Below, piece after piece: positions 39,776 through 48,927 of a stretch of 49,986 nt of DNA. Position numbers and translations under genes: made by a program. The stretch spans positions 1 to 49,986 of the forward strand of contig DASZTS010000097.1 of the NCBI GenBank assembly GCA_035547915.1, given 5' to 3'. How positions within the stretch are numbered: the first letter of the stretch is position 1; each line of letters opens with the position of its first letter. Under the pieces are notes generated by a model, which worked only from the letters and a program-made list of their open reading frames with translations, did no database searches and was not told where the DNA came from. The DNA is from DASSFG01 sp035547915 (GTDB lineage: Bacteria > Planctomycetota > Planctomycetia > Pirellulales > JAICIG01).

Positions 39776-41260
39776 GTGGCGGAACGTCTTTCCATTTCCG
39801 TATCCATCCCAAAAGTCTCGCAATACAAGACGCCGGCCGCGCTCCGCGCCCGGTTGGCCGAGTTGGGTCACGAGTTGCCGGTCGACGACGAGTTGCTTGC
39901 GGCTGCGGCTGGCTCACCGCTGGCCGAGTCGCTCGACATCGCCGGCTTCCGCGTCGGCAATCGCTGGTGCATCCAGCCGATGGAAGGCTGGGACGCCAAC
40001 CCCGACGGGTCGCCTTCGTCTCTTACGTTACGGCGCTGGCGGAACTTCGGCTTGAGCGGTGCCAAGCTGATCTGGGGTGGCGAGGCGGCCGCCGTCGAAG
40101 AAGGGGGCAGGGCCAATCCGCGGCAGACGCTGGCCACCGCCTGGAACCGGCCGGGCCTGCAACGCCTGCTCGACGAACTGCGGCGGGCCCATCGGCAACG
40201 GCACGGCACGATCGACAACCTGCTCGTGGGCTTGCAGCTCACACATTCGGGCCGCTTCTGCCGGCCGCACGGTGCCCGGCTCGAACCGCGTATCGCCTAC
40301 CACCACCCGTTGCTCGACGAGAAGCTCGGCATCGCCCCCGACGACCATTCGATCGTCTGGACCGATCACGAGTTGGAGCGTCTCATCGACCGCTATATCG
40401 AATGCGCCGGTGTGGCGGTCGACGCCGGTTTTCAGTTCGTCGACATCAAGGCCTGCCACGGCTATCTGCTGCACGAGTTCTTGAGCGCGCGCACGCGGCC
40501 GGGCCCGTTCGGGGGCGATCTCGCGGGCCGCTCGCGCTTGCTCATGACGATCGTCGGGCGCGTGCGCGATCGCTACCCCGACCTGCTCGTCGGTGTCCGT
40601 CTGAGCGTGTTCGACAGCGTGCCCTACGTCACCAGCCGCGAAGTAGCCCGGCCCATGGATTATCGGTCGTTGTTCCCCTACACGCACGGCTTCGGCGTGT
40701 CGACCGATGATCCGACGGTCATCGACCTAAGCGAGCCGCTGGAACTGCTGGCCATGCTCAGGCGGGCGGGCGTGGCGTTGGTGAACATCTCGTGCGGGAG
40801 CCCCTACTACACGCCCCACCTCCAGCGTCCCGCGCTGTTTCCACCCAGCGACGGCTATCCGCCGCCGGAGGATCCGCTCGTCGGTGCAGCACGCCAGATC
40901 GAGGCCGCCCGCCAGTGCAAGGCGGCGTTTCCCGACTGGCCAATGGTGGGAACCGGCTATTCCTACTTGCAGGATTTCTTACCGCACGTCGCACAGGCGG
41001 TGGTGCGGGCCGGCTGGATCGATTTTGTCGGCCTAGGCCGCATCGCGCTGTCGTATCCCGAGTTGCCGGCCGACGTGCTCGGCGGTGATCGGTGGCAGCG
41101 GAAGCGCATCTGCCGCACGTTCAGCGATTGTACGACCGCGCCGCGCAACGGCTTGGTCTCGGGCTGCTACCCGCTCGACGATTTTTATAAGGAGCTGCCC
41201 GAGGCCGAGACACTCCGCTCGCTCAAGGCAGCCGCGCGCGAGCATCGCCCGGATGCTTGA
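39776..41260 (+). CDS. Old Yellow Enzyme-like NADH:flavin oxidoreductase
   Basis: This 494-residue protein is an FMN-binding TIM barrel of the OYE family: FRVGNRWCIQPMEGWDANPDG (first strand; about residues 55-75), LSGAKLIWGGEAAAVEEGGR, LLVGLQLTHSGRFCRP with the His-Ser pair, FVDIKACHGYLLHEFLS (the conserved 'D.K..HGYL'), and FVGLGRIALSYPELPAD. An extra C-terminal part contains two Cys (ICRTFSDCTTAPRNGLVSGC). OYEs reduce alkenes of enones. The start is uncertain; GTG 39776 (VAERLSISVSIPKVSQYKT) is preferred because 'PKV.QYKT' is usually near the N-terminus. It is divergent from the ABM gene. Confidence 0.85.
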   Translation: MAERLSISVSIPKVSQYKTPAALRARLAELGHELPVDDELLAAAAGSPLAESLDIAGFRVGNRWCIQPMEGWDANPDGSPSSLTLRRWRNFGLSGAKLIWGGEAAAVEEGGRANPRQTLATAWNRPGLQRLLDELRRAHRQRHGTIDNLLVGLQLTHSGRFCRPHGARLEPRIAYHHPLLDEKLGIAPDDHSIVWTDHELERLIDRYIECAGVAVDAGFQFVDIKACHGYLLHEFLSARTRPGPFGGDLAGRSRLLMTIVGRVRDRYPDLLVGVRLSVFDSVPYVTSREVARPMDYRSLFPYTHGFGVSTDDPTVIDLSEPLELLAMLRRAGVALVNISCGSPYYTPHLQRPALFPPSDGYPPPEDPLVGAARQIEAARQCKAAFPDWPMVGTGYSYLQDFLPHVAQAVVRAGWIDFVGLGRIALSYPELPADVLGGDRWQRKRICRTFSDCTTAPRNGLVSGCYPLDDFYKELPEAETLRSLKAAAREHRPDA

Positions 41261-41368
41261 CTCCTGGCGTACGTCTTCAACTTTCCCGTGGCCGGCACGG
41301 CGACGCCCCGCGCGCCGCCGGCCAGTCGAAGGCCAATCAAAGCAATGGCCCGTGGAACAAACGAGCCG

Positions 41369-41779
41369 TTAAGACTTGACGGTTTTTTCGCGCTTAGCTT
41401 CCCAATCGCGGCTTTCCGTTTGTCCCTCGCGCATGGTCTTGCCCTTGATCGCGTCGCCGCTCACCTTGCCCTGGTACTTCACGACGAGTTTCTGGCCGTT
41501 GAACTCGCGGGTGACCGTGAACGAGACCTCGCCGTCCTTATATTTCGCGTCTTCGATGGCCGTCTCCTGGTTGTTGCGGCCGCTTATCATGCCGGTCAGT
41601 TTGTCGCCTTCGAGCTTCAGCTTGAGCGTCACCTCGCGCGTCTGGTCGTTGCGCGTCATCGTCCACTTCCAGGTTCCCGTCGGATCGGCCGCGTCATCGG
41701 CCCGCCCCACGGGAGCCAGGCCAGCCACGGTCAGAGCGGTCAACAGGGCCATCCACGTTACACGTCGCACGGTTTTCAT
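41369..41779 (-). CDS. Small secreted beta-barrel-like protein, unknown function
   Basis: This 136-residue protein has a signal peptide (WMALLTALTVAGLAPVGRA, cleavage after GRA, about residue 27). The mature part starts DDAADPTGTWKWTM and consists of alternating strands: REVTLKLKLEGDKLTGMISG, EVSFTVTREFNGQKLVVKYQGKVSGDAIKGK. The GTW-x-W start with repeated K-L-G turns resembles lipocalin-like secreted proteins common in planctomycetes. It is probably periplasmic. It is a single gene between the OYE-like gene and the STN-type gene and has no recognised partner. Confidence 0.75.
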   Translation of the reverse strand: MKTVRRVTWMALLTALTVAGLAPVGRADDAADPTGTWKWTMTRNDQTREVTLKLKLEGDKLTGMISGRNNQETAIEDAKYKDGEVSFTVTREFNGQKLVVKYQGKVSGDAIKGKTMREGQTESRDWEAKREKTVKS

Positions 41780-41980
41780 GAAAAAAATCCTCCGGAAAAA
41801 GGGGTTGGGGGACCGGCGCGACCATCATACCCGATAAAACGCTGCGCGCAGCCGTGAGGGCCGCGGAATTTCCTTGTCGCCCGCGATCCGCCGAAGTAGC
41901 CTCGATTATTGGCCGGCGCAGCATGTTTTCCGGCCGTACCGGGACCGTTTCTCGTCAACCGGGTAGTTAGGAGAAGACGC

Positions 41981-42973
41981 ATGATTCTCGCGTTTCGTCC
42001 CAATTTCGGCCCGCACGCTATGACAGTGGTCGTGGTTATTGCGGCCCTGCCCTGGACTGCGTTTTTTCCCGCCCGCGGCCGGGCCCAGGACGAGCAGCCG
42101 TCGTCACGCAGCATCACCGACGTGCTGGCCGAGACAACCGAAATCGTGGCCCAAGATCAACCGCTCGTGCGGATCATCCTTGATCTCCAAGACCGGCACC
42201 ACATCTCCATCCTGTTCGACAACGACATCGTGCCGGGTAGCCCCGCTTACGGCGACCCGCGGGTGACCTGCGATCTGCGCCGCGTGAAACTGGGGCATGC
42301 GTTGCGAGAAATCCTGGCCGAAGTCCACATGGACTACATTGTGCGCAGCCACGACGTGCTCGTCGTCACGCGAGAAAAGGCCCGGGTGCTCAAGCGCTGG
42401 CCCGGCGGTTCGGCGAGATCGGTCAACGAAACGAAGATCGCAACCGCGCTGGAAGAGCCCACGCAATTCGACTTCAGCAACCAGCCCCTCACCGACGTCC
42501 TAGCCTATCTCAAGGAAAAGCACCAAATCGACATCCAACTTGATACCGATGCCCTCAAGAGCGTCGGTAGCGACGTGACGATCACCCGCGCGGCAAGCGG
42601 CATCACGCTCGAATCGGGGCTTGACCTCATCTTGAACGAGTTGGACCTGGTCTGGTCGGTCCGCGACGAAGTGCTGCTCGTCACCACCAAGGCCGGCGCC
42701 AACCGGCTCATCGAAACGCGGGTCTACCCCGTGTACGACCTGGTGATGACACGGCCTGGCGAAATACCGCCCCCCGACGGCCCCGACTACGATGCGCTCG
42801 TCGAGGTTCTTTCCGAAGCGGCTGCCGTCGACGACGTGGCGGCCAGTCCAATCCGCGTCTATCGTCCGGCCGGCGCGCTGGTCATCACCCGACCGGCTAT
42901 CAACCATCGGCGCATCGAGAAGTTGCTCACTGATTTGCGCCGCACGAAGGCCGGCCAATCGGGCGGACAATAG
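41981..42973 (+). CDS. Secreted protein with secretin/TonB N-terminal (STN)-type repeats
   Basis: This 330-residue protein has a signal peptide (VVVVIAALPWTAFFPARGRA; cleavage near residue 34). Two STN-like modules follow, a first at about 40-130 (QDQPLVRIILDLQDRHHISILF, VKLGHALREILAEVHMDYIV) and a second at about 155-245 (FSNQPLTDVLAYLKEKHQIDIQ, ITLESGLDLILNELDLVWSVRDEVLLVTT). A C-terminal part repeats the secretin N1-like pattern (VRVYRPAGALVITRPAINHRRIEKLLTDL). No secretin barrel or TonB plug is encoded. AGGAG lies 7 bases before ATG 41981. A scaffold or periplasmic binding role is likely. Confidence 0.75.
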   Translation: MILAFRPNFGPHAMTVVVVIAALPWTAFFPARGRAQDEQPSSRSITDVLAETTEIVAQDQPLVRIILDLQDRHHISILFDNDIVPGSPAYGDPRVTCDLRRVKLGHALREILAEVHMDYIVRSHDVLVVTREKARVLKRWPGGSARSVNETKIATALEEPTQFDFSNQPLTDVLAYLKEKHQIDIQLDTDALKSVGSDVTITRAASGITLESGLDLILNELDLVWSVRDEVLLVTTKAGANRLIETRVYPVYDLVMTRPGEIPPPDGPDYDALVEVLSEAAAVDDVAASPIRVYRPAGALVITRPAINHRRIEKLLTDLRRTKAGQSGGQ

Positions 42974-43177
42974 GCCGCTCGCCGGACAATCCGCGCTCTT
43001 GCGAACTTCTTTTGTCAACGCCATGACGCGCACGCGGGTCTACCCAATGCGAGGCGGGGCGGCCCTGTAAGAATCTGGGCACCGAATTTGCAACCTTCGG
43101 GTAGCTTCACCCGGCCAAAGCCGTGGAGCGGCCGGGTTTGGCCGAACCATATAACCCGGTACCGAACGATTGAAGTC

Positions 43178-45040
43178 ATGAGCGAAACCCTGGAGGAATT
43201 GCGCGAATTGGCGGCCCAACTCCGGGTCGACAGCATCCGCTGCACAACCGCGGCGGGGTCGGGACACCCCACCTCTTCGATGTCGGCCGCCGATCTGATG
43301 GCGGTCCTGCTGGTCAAATACTTGCGTTACGACTGGTCGGACCCGCGCCATCCGAACAACGACCGGCTGATCTTCAGCAAGGGGCACGCCTGCCCGCTTC
43401 TATACTCGATGTATAAGGCCGCCGGCGTGGTACAGGACGAAGAGTTCCTCTCGCTCCGCAAGTTCGGCAGCCGCCTGGAAGGACACCCGAACCCGCACGT
43501 CTTGCCGTGGGTCGATGTGGCCACCGGCTCGCTCGGCCAGGGGTTGGCCATCGGCGTGGGAATGGCGCTGAACGCCCAATATGTCGACAAACTCCCTTAC
43601 CGCGTGTGGGTGCTGCTCGGCGACAGCGAGATGGCCGAAGGTTCGGTGTGGGAAGCGTTCGACAAGGCTTCTTACTACAAGCTCAATCAACTCGTCGCCA
43701 TCATCGATGTGAACCGCCTGGGACAGCGGGGTGAGACCGCCTTGGGATGGAACACGGCGGCATACGCCGCACGGGCGCGGAGTTTCGGCTGGCACGCCAT
43801 CGAGCTCGACGGTCACGACCTGGCGGCCATCGACGGAGCGTTTGCCGCGGCGGTGCGACAGCCCGATCGGCCCACCTGCCTGGTGGCCAAGACGATCAAG
43901 GGGCAAGGCGTCGAGGCCGTCGCCAACCACGACGGCTGGCACGGTAAGGCACTCGATCCGGCCTTGGCGAAGACGGCTATCAAGGAATTGGGCGGCGAGC
44001 GGCATCGCACCTATCGCACTCAAAAGCCTGAAGACCGCAAACCGGCCGCCGCGGGGAAGGAAGAACCATTGCAGTTGAAACGGTACGAAGTGGGCACGCA
44101 GGAAGCGACGCGGAAGGCCTACGGCGATGCGTTGGTGGCGCTCGGCGCGCATCGGCCCGACGTGGTGGTGATGGACGGCGAGGTATCGAACTCGACCCAC
44201 GCCGATGAATTCAAGAAGGCTTTCCCCGAACGGTTTTTCGAAATGTTCATCGCCGAGCAGCAGATGCTGGGAGCCGCGGTCGGTTTCGGCGTGTTGGGCA
44301 AGAAGGCCTACGCCTCGACGTTCGCGGCCTTTCTCACGCGCGCCTACGACCAGATCCGCATGGCCGCCGTCTCCAACGCCACGATCCGCCTGAGCGGGTC
44401 GCACGCCGGCGTGAGCATTGGCGAGGATGGCCCTTCGCAGATGGCCCTCGAGGACCTCGCCATGATGCGGGCCGTGTGCGACAGCACCATCCTCTATCCG
44501 TGCGATGCCAACCAGGCGGCCGCGCTGGTAAACGAAATGGCCGAGACGACGGGTATCTCGTATTTGCGCACCACGCGTGAGAAGACGCCCGTCATCTACG
44601 GGCCCGACGAAAGCTTTCCCGTGGGCAAGAGCAAGGTCGTGCGGCGTGGCAACGGCGACCAGGTGGCCGTCATCGCCGCGGGCGTCACCGTGCACGAGGC
44701 GATCAAGGCGCACGAGGCGCTCGCCAAAGAAAAGATCCGCCTGCGCGTCATTGACGCCTATTCGGTCAAGCCGATCGACCAGCAAGCCCTGCGCGAAGCG
44801 GCCCGCGACACGGGCGGCCGGCTCATCGTGGCCGAGGATCACTGGTTCGAAGGGGGACTCGGCGATGCCGTACTCGACGCCTTCACCGGCACCGATGGCC
44901 CGCTCCCGCGCGTCGTCAAACTCGCCGTCCGCAGCATGCCTGGCTCCGGCTCCCCCGAAGAACTCCGCGCCGCCGCCCGCATCGACGCCAAACACATCAT
45001 CGCCGCCGCCAAATCGCTGCTCGCCCCCAATCGCCGCTAG
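43178..45040 (+). CDS. tkt: Transketolase
   Basis: This 620-residue protein transfers two-carbon ketol units in the pentose phosphate pathway with thiamine diphosphate and Mg2+. It begins MSETLEELRELAAQLRVDSI, with conserved GSGHPTSSMSAADLM (about residues 29-43), DRLIFSKGHA, and the TPP-binding motif GDSEMAEGSVWEAFDKA...IIDVNRLGQ. The pyrimidine-binding half starts near residue 300 (RKAYGDALVALGAHRPDVVVMDGEVSNST), followed by FIAEQQMLGAAVGFG. The C-terminal domain has RVIDAYSVKPID and AEDHWFEGGLG. It reads alone, not in a Calvin or pentose phosphate cluster. The size and motifs fit the shorter bacterial and animal-like TKT type. Confidence 0.93.
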   Translation: MSETLEELRELAAQLRVDSIRCTTAAGSGHPTSSMSAADLMAVLLVKYLRYDWSDPRHPNNDRLIFSKGHACPLLYSMYKAAGVVQDEEFLSLRKFGSRLEGHPNPHVLPWVDVATGSLGQGLAIGVGMALNAQYVDKLPYRVWVLLGDSEMAEGSVWEAFDKASYYKLNQLVAIIDVNRLGQRGETALGWNTAAYAARARSFGWHAIELDGHDLAAIDGAFAAAVRQPDRPTCLVAKTIKGQGVEAVANHDGWHGKALDPALAKTAIKELGGERHRTYRTQKPEDRKPAAAGKEEPLQLKRYEVGTQEATRKAYGDALVALGAHRPDVVVMDGEVSNSTHADEFKKAFPERFFEMFIAEQQMLGAAVGFGVLGKKAYASTFAAFLTRAYDQIRMAAVSNATIRLSGSHAGVSIGEDGPSQMALEDLAMMRAVCDSTILYPCDANQAAALVNEMAETTGISYLRTTREKTPVIYGPDESFPVGKSKVVRRGNGDQVAVIAAGVTVHEAIKAHEALAKEKIRLRVIDAYSVKPIDQQALREAARDTGGRLIVAEDHWFEGGLGDAVLDAFTGTDGPLPRVVKLAVRSMPGSGSPEELRAAARIDAKHIIAAAKSLLAPNRR

Positions 45041-45190
45041 GTTGGCGTGATCTACGGCATTGTCCTGCCAACCGACGCAGCGTGATGGCCACTATAGGAG
45101 CGCCCACGCTGCCTTGCGAGGACTACCGACGGACTACCATCGCCGCCAATCGGTGTTACAAGCTTCGAGCCGGCGTGATCTTCCGCCTCT

Positions 45191-46108
45191 TCAATTATCC
45201 CCGAGCGATTCGCCGCCAGCGCGGGTGGTGTAGGCGGTGTAGACGAGGACGTCGATGGTGTCGAGGAGGAACCGCACAGAGCCGTCGGCGAAGAGGTGGG
45301 TCGCTCCGCCGGTGTGCCGGCTGGAGGGACCCCAGAGACAATCGATTCCCTGCCCGCCGGAGGGATAGTAGGGCGTGTAATTGAGCGCGGGCACGGGGTC
45401 GGAAAAGGACGGGCTGTTCGGATCGTAGATCAACGTCGAGACCGAGGCCGTGCTGCCATCGATCCAGACGGCCGCGTTCGGTTCGCGCGTTTCGGCCAGC
45501 AGCAGTGTGTGCGAGGTGCCATCGCGCAGATCGGCCGGCCCGATTTGGGCCTGCCAGAACATCACACCGTCGGGCTGCTTCCAGAGGTTGTCGATCGTCG
45601 TGGCCCCCAGCGCCACATAGTTGCGGATCGCGAACCGGTTCGACAACGTCGCGTAGCGTGGTTCGGAGGTGAACGCACTCCCGGTGTACGACGGACAACG
45701 ATAGATGGGCACGATCGTGGCGGCCGCCGCGCGGTTGGCCGGGGCGAGCGACGAGACGTTGTAGTTGATGATCCCGTGCAGACCGGTCTGCTCCAACTCG
45801 GGCAAGATCAGGCTGGCCCAACTGTGCAGATCGTACGATGCTGGGTCGCTGCTCCAGATGCCGTTCTCGATGAACGTCGTCGAGCTGGGTGGATAGTAGA
45901 CGTGCGCGAGCTGATACGACTGGATCGCCAGGCCCATCTGCTTCAAGTTGTTGCGGCACGCCGACAGCCGGGCCAACTCGCGTGCGTATTGCACGGCGGG
46001 GAGCAGGATGGCCACCAGGATGCCGATAATGGCCACCACCACGAGTAACTCGACGAGCGTCAGCCCGGAGCGGCCTGCCGAGCTCCGGTTGGCACGATGG
46101 GCGTGCAT
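45191..46108 (-). CDS. DUF1559 pseudopilin-like protein
   Basis: This 305-residue protein is a typical planctomycete DUF1559 member. It has a class III signal, MHAHRANRSSAGRSG followed by LTLVELLVVVAIIGILVAIL, with cleavage expected after Gly15 and Glu at +5. The SACRNNLKQMGLAIQSYQLAH motif follows. The C-terminal HTGGATHLFADGSVRFL (family: H-x-G-x-A...ADGS-x-x-F) is intact. Such proteins are processed by a prepilin peptidase and assembled into or near pilus-like or secretion structures. It lies 20 bases after the LRR lipoprotein gene on the minus strand, so the two are probably cotranscribed. Confidence 0.9.
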   Translation of the reverse strand: MHAHRANRSSAGRSGLTLVELLVVVAIIGILVAILLPAVQYARELARLSACRNNLKQMGLAIQSYQLAHVYYPPSSTTFIENGIWSSDPASYDLHSWASLILPELEQTGLHGIINYNVSSLAPANRAAAATIVPIYRCPSYTGSAFTSEPRYATLSNRFAIRNYVALGATTIDNLWKQPDGVMFWQAQIGPADLRDGTSHTLLLAETREPNAAVWIDGSTASVSTLIYDPNSPSFSDPVPALNYTPYYPSGGQGIDCLWGPSSRHTGGATHLFADGSVRFLLDTIDVLVYTAYTTRAGGESLGDN

Positions 46109-46128
46109 GGTTGTTCCCGAATTACGGT

Positions 46129-46659
46129 TCAGAGATGGATGACGATGTCGGGCAGAGCGGCCTTCAGCGCGTCGGCCCCCGCCCGGCTGACGCGCGTGTG
46201 ACGCAGATTGATGCTTCGCAGCCGGCCGAGCGCGGCGAGCAGCTCGACGCCCTGGTCGGAAACTTGTGTATCGCTGAGCCCCACCGTCTTCAGGCCTGCG
46301 AAGCCGGCCACGCGGGCCAAGCCCGCATCGGTGACATGCGTGCGGCCGAGATAGAGCGTTTCAAGCTGCGGCAGCGCCGCGATCTGCGCCAGATCGTCGT
46401 CACCGATCGGGGAGTCGAAGAGCGAGAGGGTTTTTAGATCCGGAAACAGTGACAGTCTGGCGAGCAACTCACCCGAAACTTGTGTACCCCCGAGCGCCAC
46501 CTCGCCGATCGCCTGCCGCTCATCGAACTTGACACGCCCGCCGAGCCGTTCGATCTCGGCGATCAGTGCGGCCTGCTCCGGCTCCGGTCCGCGCGAGCAA
46601 CCAGGCAGCAATAGCCCGACACACAGCCCCGCTGACACCACGCCTCGCCATCCGTGCAT
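46129..46659 (-). CDS. Leucine-rich-repeat lipoprotein
   Basis: This 176-residue protein begins MHGWRGVVSAGLCVGLLLPGC, with lipobox LPGC, so it is probably membrane-anchored. The mature part has about five LRR units of the 'x-L-x-x-L-x-L-x-x-T-x-V-[TS]-D-x-G' kind: LKTLSLFDSPIGDDDLAQIA, LETLYLGRTHVTDAGLARVA, LKTVGLSDTQVSDQGVELLA, LRSINLRHTRVSRAGADALK. This cysteine-free LRR type is common in planctomycetes and mediates protein binding. It is upstream of the DUF1559 gene and likely shares a transcript. It has no catalytic domain. Confidence 0.85.
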   Translation of the reverse strand: MHGWRGVVSAGLCVGLLLPGCSRGPEPEQAALIAEIERLGGRVKFDERQAIGEVALGGTQVSGELLARLSLFPDLKTLSLFDSPIGDDDLAQIAALPQLETLYLGRTHVTDAGLARVAGFAGLKTVGLSDTQVSDQGVELLAALGRLRSINLRHTRVSRAGADALKAALPDIVIHL

Positions 46660-47076
46660 GGGAGTTTTTTGTCAGAAGTGTGAACATCCGCCCCGGCTTC
46701 GAGCGACGAGTAGCCGAAAACAAACCCAATGACCGTGCCGGTAGCCGCATCTTTGAGGCTATCAACTTTTAGCGCGCACGTCTCGTCTTCGTAGCGACCG
46801 GTGCCCACACGAATCGGCAACTCGGAACGGCCGAGGAGCGAGAGGACGGTAGCGGTGACCGTGGCGATGACGGATATGACGACCATCACGGGAAGAGGGT
46901 CGGCGAGAGGACGCCCCGGGCGAGGCCGATGAGCGGATTCGTTCCGCGGGCGCGCCCATTGGGCGATGAGCAGGAAGCTATGACCGCTGCGACGATCGTC
47001 AGCACGTAGGCCAACGGCGCGGCCTAGTGCTCGGAAAGTGCACGATATTCATTCACGTGCATGTGAGCAAAGTAAT
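46660..47076. other. Intergenic region with one weak ORF
   Basis: A minus-strand frame from 46889 (MMVVISVIATVTATVLSLLG, then IGFVFGYSSLEAG) has a short hydrophobic start but overlaps the LRR lipoprotein gene's signal sequence and shows no domain. I do not call it a gene. No ribosome site or promoter is clear in the rest. Confidence 0.4.
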
Positions 47077-47475
47077 TCATTCCAGGTGCAAGGCAAGGGA
47101 CCCGTGCAGCCGCTCAAGAAACTCGCAGCCCACCAGGTATTGCGGGGTCGCCGAATTCCCCACGTAGGAACAGTGCGCCAGCCGGCAGGCGATCAGGCAA
47201 TCCTGGCCGTCGAGCACGCCCAGGCGGATCACCAGCGACGCGGTCGAGGGTTTGATAGGCGAATAGAAGGCCACACCGCGGCGCGACAGATCGCGACAGC
47301 GTATCATCCAAAACGCCTCTTCCGGCGGAATGTCGGGCGGCAGATAGGGTGCCACCGCGCCGGCCGACGAGTAGGGCATCCGCTTCGATTGCCGGCGCTC
47401 GTGCTGCATCGTCGCCACGCTCAAGCCATCGGCCACGACCTGCGTGGCCCGTGGTTGGACCTCGGTTTCAGACAT
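47077..47475 (-). CDS. PilZ-domain protein
   Basis: This 132-residue protein is a single PilZ domain, a c-di-GMP receptor fold. The binding motif RRQSKRMPY (RRxxxR, from about residue 27) and the CRDLSRRGVAFYSP motif (D-x-S-x-x-G, about residues 60-73) are both present, so binding is plausible. The rest follows the PilZ barrel (VIRLGVLDGQDCLIACRLAHC, LVGCEFLERL). It lies 21 bases downstream of the GGDEF-PilZ gene and is almost certainly cotranscribed. It may be the effector for that enzyme's signal. Confidence 0.85.
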   Translation of the reverse strand: MSETEVQPRATQVVADGLSVATMQHERRQSKRMPYSSAGAVAPYLPPDIPPEEAFWMIRCRDLSRRGVAFYSPIKPSTASLVIRLGVLDGQDCLIACRLAHCSYVGNSATPQYLVGCEFLERLHGSLALHLE

Positions 47476-47496
47476 GGTTTTGCCCTCCTGCTCCCA

Positions 47497-48927
47497 TCAA
47501 TGAATGCGTTCGGCCACGGTCGGCGCGTCGCCGTTCGCTTGCGGCTCGAGCCGGCCGGTGAAGCGGCAGCCGATGAGAAACATCGGCTGGCCGTCGGCCT
47601 CAAAGGTGTTCGAATGCGTGATGCGCGCAGCCAGATAGGTGATGTTGGGCGCCACGCCGAGCGCCACGACGATCGACTTGTAGTCCGGCAGTTTCGGCAA
47701 CAAGAAGGCGATGCCGCCGGGCGAGATGTCGTGGCACTGCACCTGTCGAAACGCGCTGGGCGCGGGCCATTGGCTGTCGACGTACGGCGCGATCAACTCG
47801 TGGCTGGGGAAGGGACGCCGCGGCTGCCGACGGCGGTCGCGTTTGACCTCGCCGCCGTGGTCGGCCTTCCGATCGAGCTCGTTCTGCACGGCCGTCATGA
47901 CCTCTAGGCTCGTGTCGCAGAGCGCATCGTCGACGGCGACGCACTGCGCACCGTCGAAGAAATAGGCCCGGTTGCGGCCGTTCTTCTTGGCCGCGTAAAG
48001 CGCTTCGTCGGCCCGCCGAATGACCGCCTCAGGATTGTCTCCCGCGCAGGCACCGACGACTCCCAGGCTGACCGTCACCTGGAGTTGTTTGTCTCCCACG
48101 TCGAAGGTCGCCGCCTCGACCGCCGCACGAACCTGCTGGGCGGCCATACGACCTTCGTGCGGCTCGGTGGCCGGCACGATGATCGCAAACTCCTCGCCGC
48201 CGTAGCGGGCCACGAAGTCGCACTGCGACGAGTCTCGTTGCGTGGAAGAATTCGACAACACCTGCCCCACCTGCTTCAACACCTGGTCGCCCGCCTGATG
48301 GCCGTGGCGATCGTTGAATTTCTTGAAGTGGTCGATGTCGAGCAATACGAGCGAGAACCCGGGGCCGCCTTGCTCGAGCGCCGCGCATTGCCGCGAGATC
48401 TCTTCGTCGAAGGCGCGGCGATTCGGTATGCCCACCAGGCCATCGGTGCGCGCCTCGGCCATGTGCACTTCGATCTGCTGGCTATGCTCGTTGAGCTTCT
48501 CCTTCGCGCCCGACAACTCCTGTTGCAAACACTCGTTGGCTTCGAGCAGCCGGCTCGCCGCGTCGAGCACGGCTTCTTCCAGAGGTATGTCGCCACGCCC
48601 GGAGAGTGCGGCGATCTCTTGAGTGATCTGTTGCACGCGGGTGCTGTGTTCGCCCACGCTCGCGGCCGAGTTTTCGGTCAGCTCGCGGATGCGACTTAGA
48701 AGCTGTCGCACGCGCTCGGGCTCGAGGGCGGTCCGGCTGACCGTGGGATCGGTCGGGCCGGGCGCCGGCGATGCGTCGGCAGGGGCCGGCTCGGGTGCTG
48801 CGCGGTCGACATCCGGTTCGGATGCAGTTTGCGCGCGCAAATACCAACCGGCCAGAGCGCCGCCCGCCACCGAGGCGACGGTGACGACGCCGAGCAACAC
48901 CATCAAGAGTGAGGCACCGATCTCCAA
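47497..48927 (-). CDS. Membrane diguanylate cyclase with a C-terminal PilZ domain
   Basis: This 476-residue protein has an N-terminal membrane helix (SLLMVLLGVVTVASVAGGAL; about residues 6-25), a Pro/Ala linker, a helical signalling segment (about 72-160) and a GGDEF domain (about 160-325). The active site is ARYGGEEFAII (GGEEF near residue 243), with DIDHFKKFNDRHGHQAGDQVL upstream, so it should make c-di-GMP from GTP. The allosteric I-site RxxD is replaced by SQCD, so classical product inhibition is unlikely. Residues about 360-460 are PilZ, with RRRQPRRPF and HDISPGGIAFLLP motifs, so the product could be sensed there. The PilZ-only gene follows 21 bases later. Confidence 0.9.
   Translation of the reverse strand: MEIGASLLMVLLGVVTVASVAGGALAGWYLRAQTASEPDVDRAAPEPAPADASPAPGPTDPTVSRTALEPERVRQLLSRIRELTENSAASVGEHSTRVQQITQEIAALSGRGDIPLEEAVLDAASRLLEANECLQQELSGAKEKLNEHSQQIEVHMAEARTDGLVGIPNRRAFDEEISRQCAALEQGGPGFSLVLLDIDHFKKFNDRHGHQAGDQVLKQVGQVLSNSSTQRDSSQCDFVARYGGEEFAIIVPATEPHEGRMAAQQVRAAVEAATFDVGDKQLQVTVSLGVVGACAGDNPEAVIRRADEALYAAKKNGRNRAYFFDGAQCVAVDDALCDTSLEVMTAVQNELDRKADHGGEVKRDRRRQPRRPFPSHELIAPYVDSQWPAPSAFRQVQCHDISPGGIAFLLPKLPDYKSIVVALGVAPNITYLAARITHSNTFEADGQPMFLIGCRFTGRLEPQANGDAPTVAERIH

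Noticed and set aside
46563..46889. 108-codon minus-strand frame with a hydrophobic start
   Set aside because: It overlaps the LRR lipoprotein signal sequence, and its second half is Arg/Cys-rich shadow sequence. A remnant cannot be excluded, but it cannot be supported.
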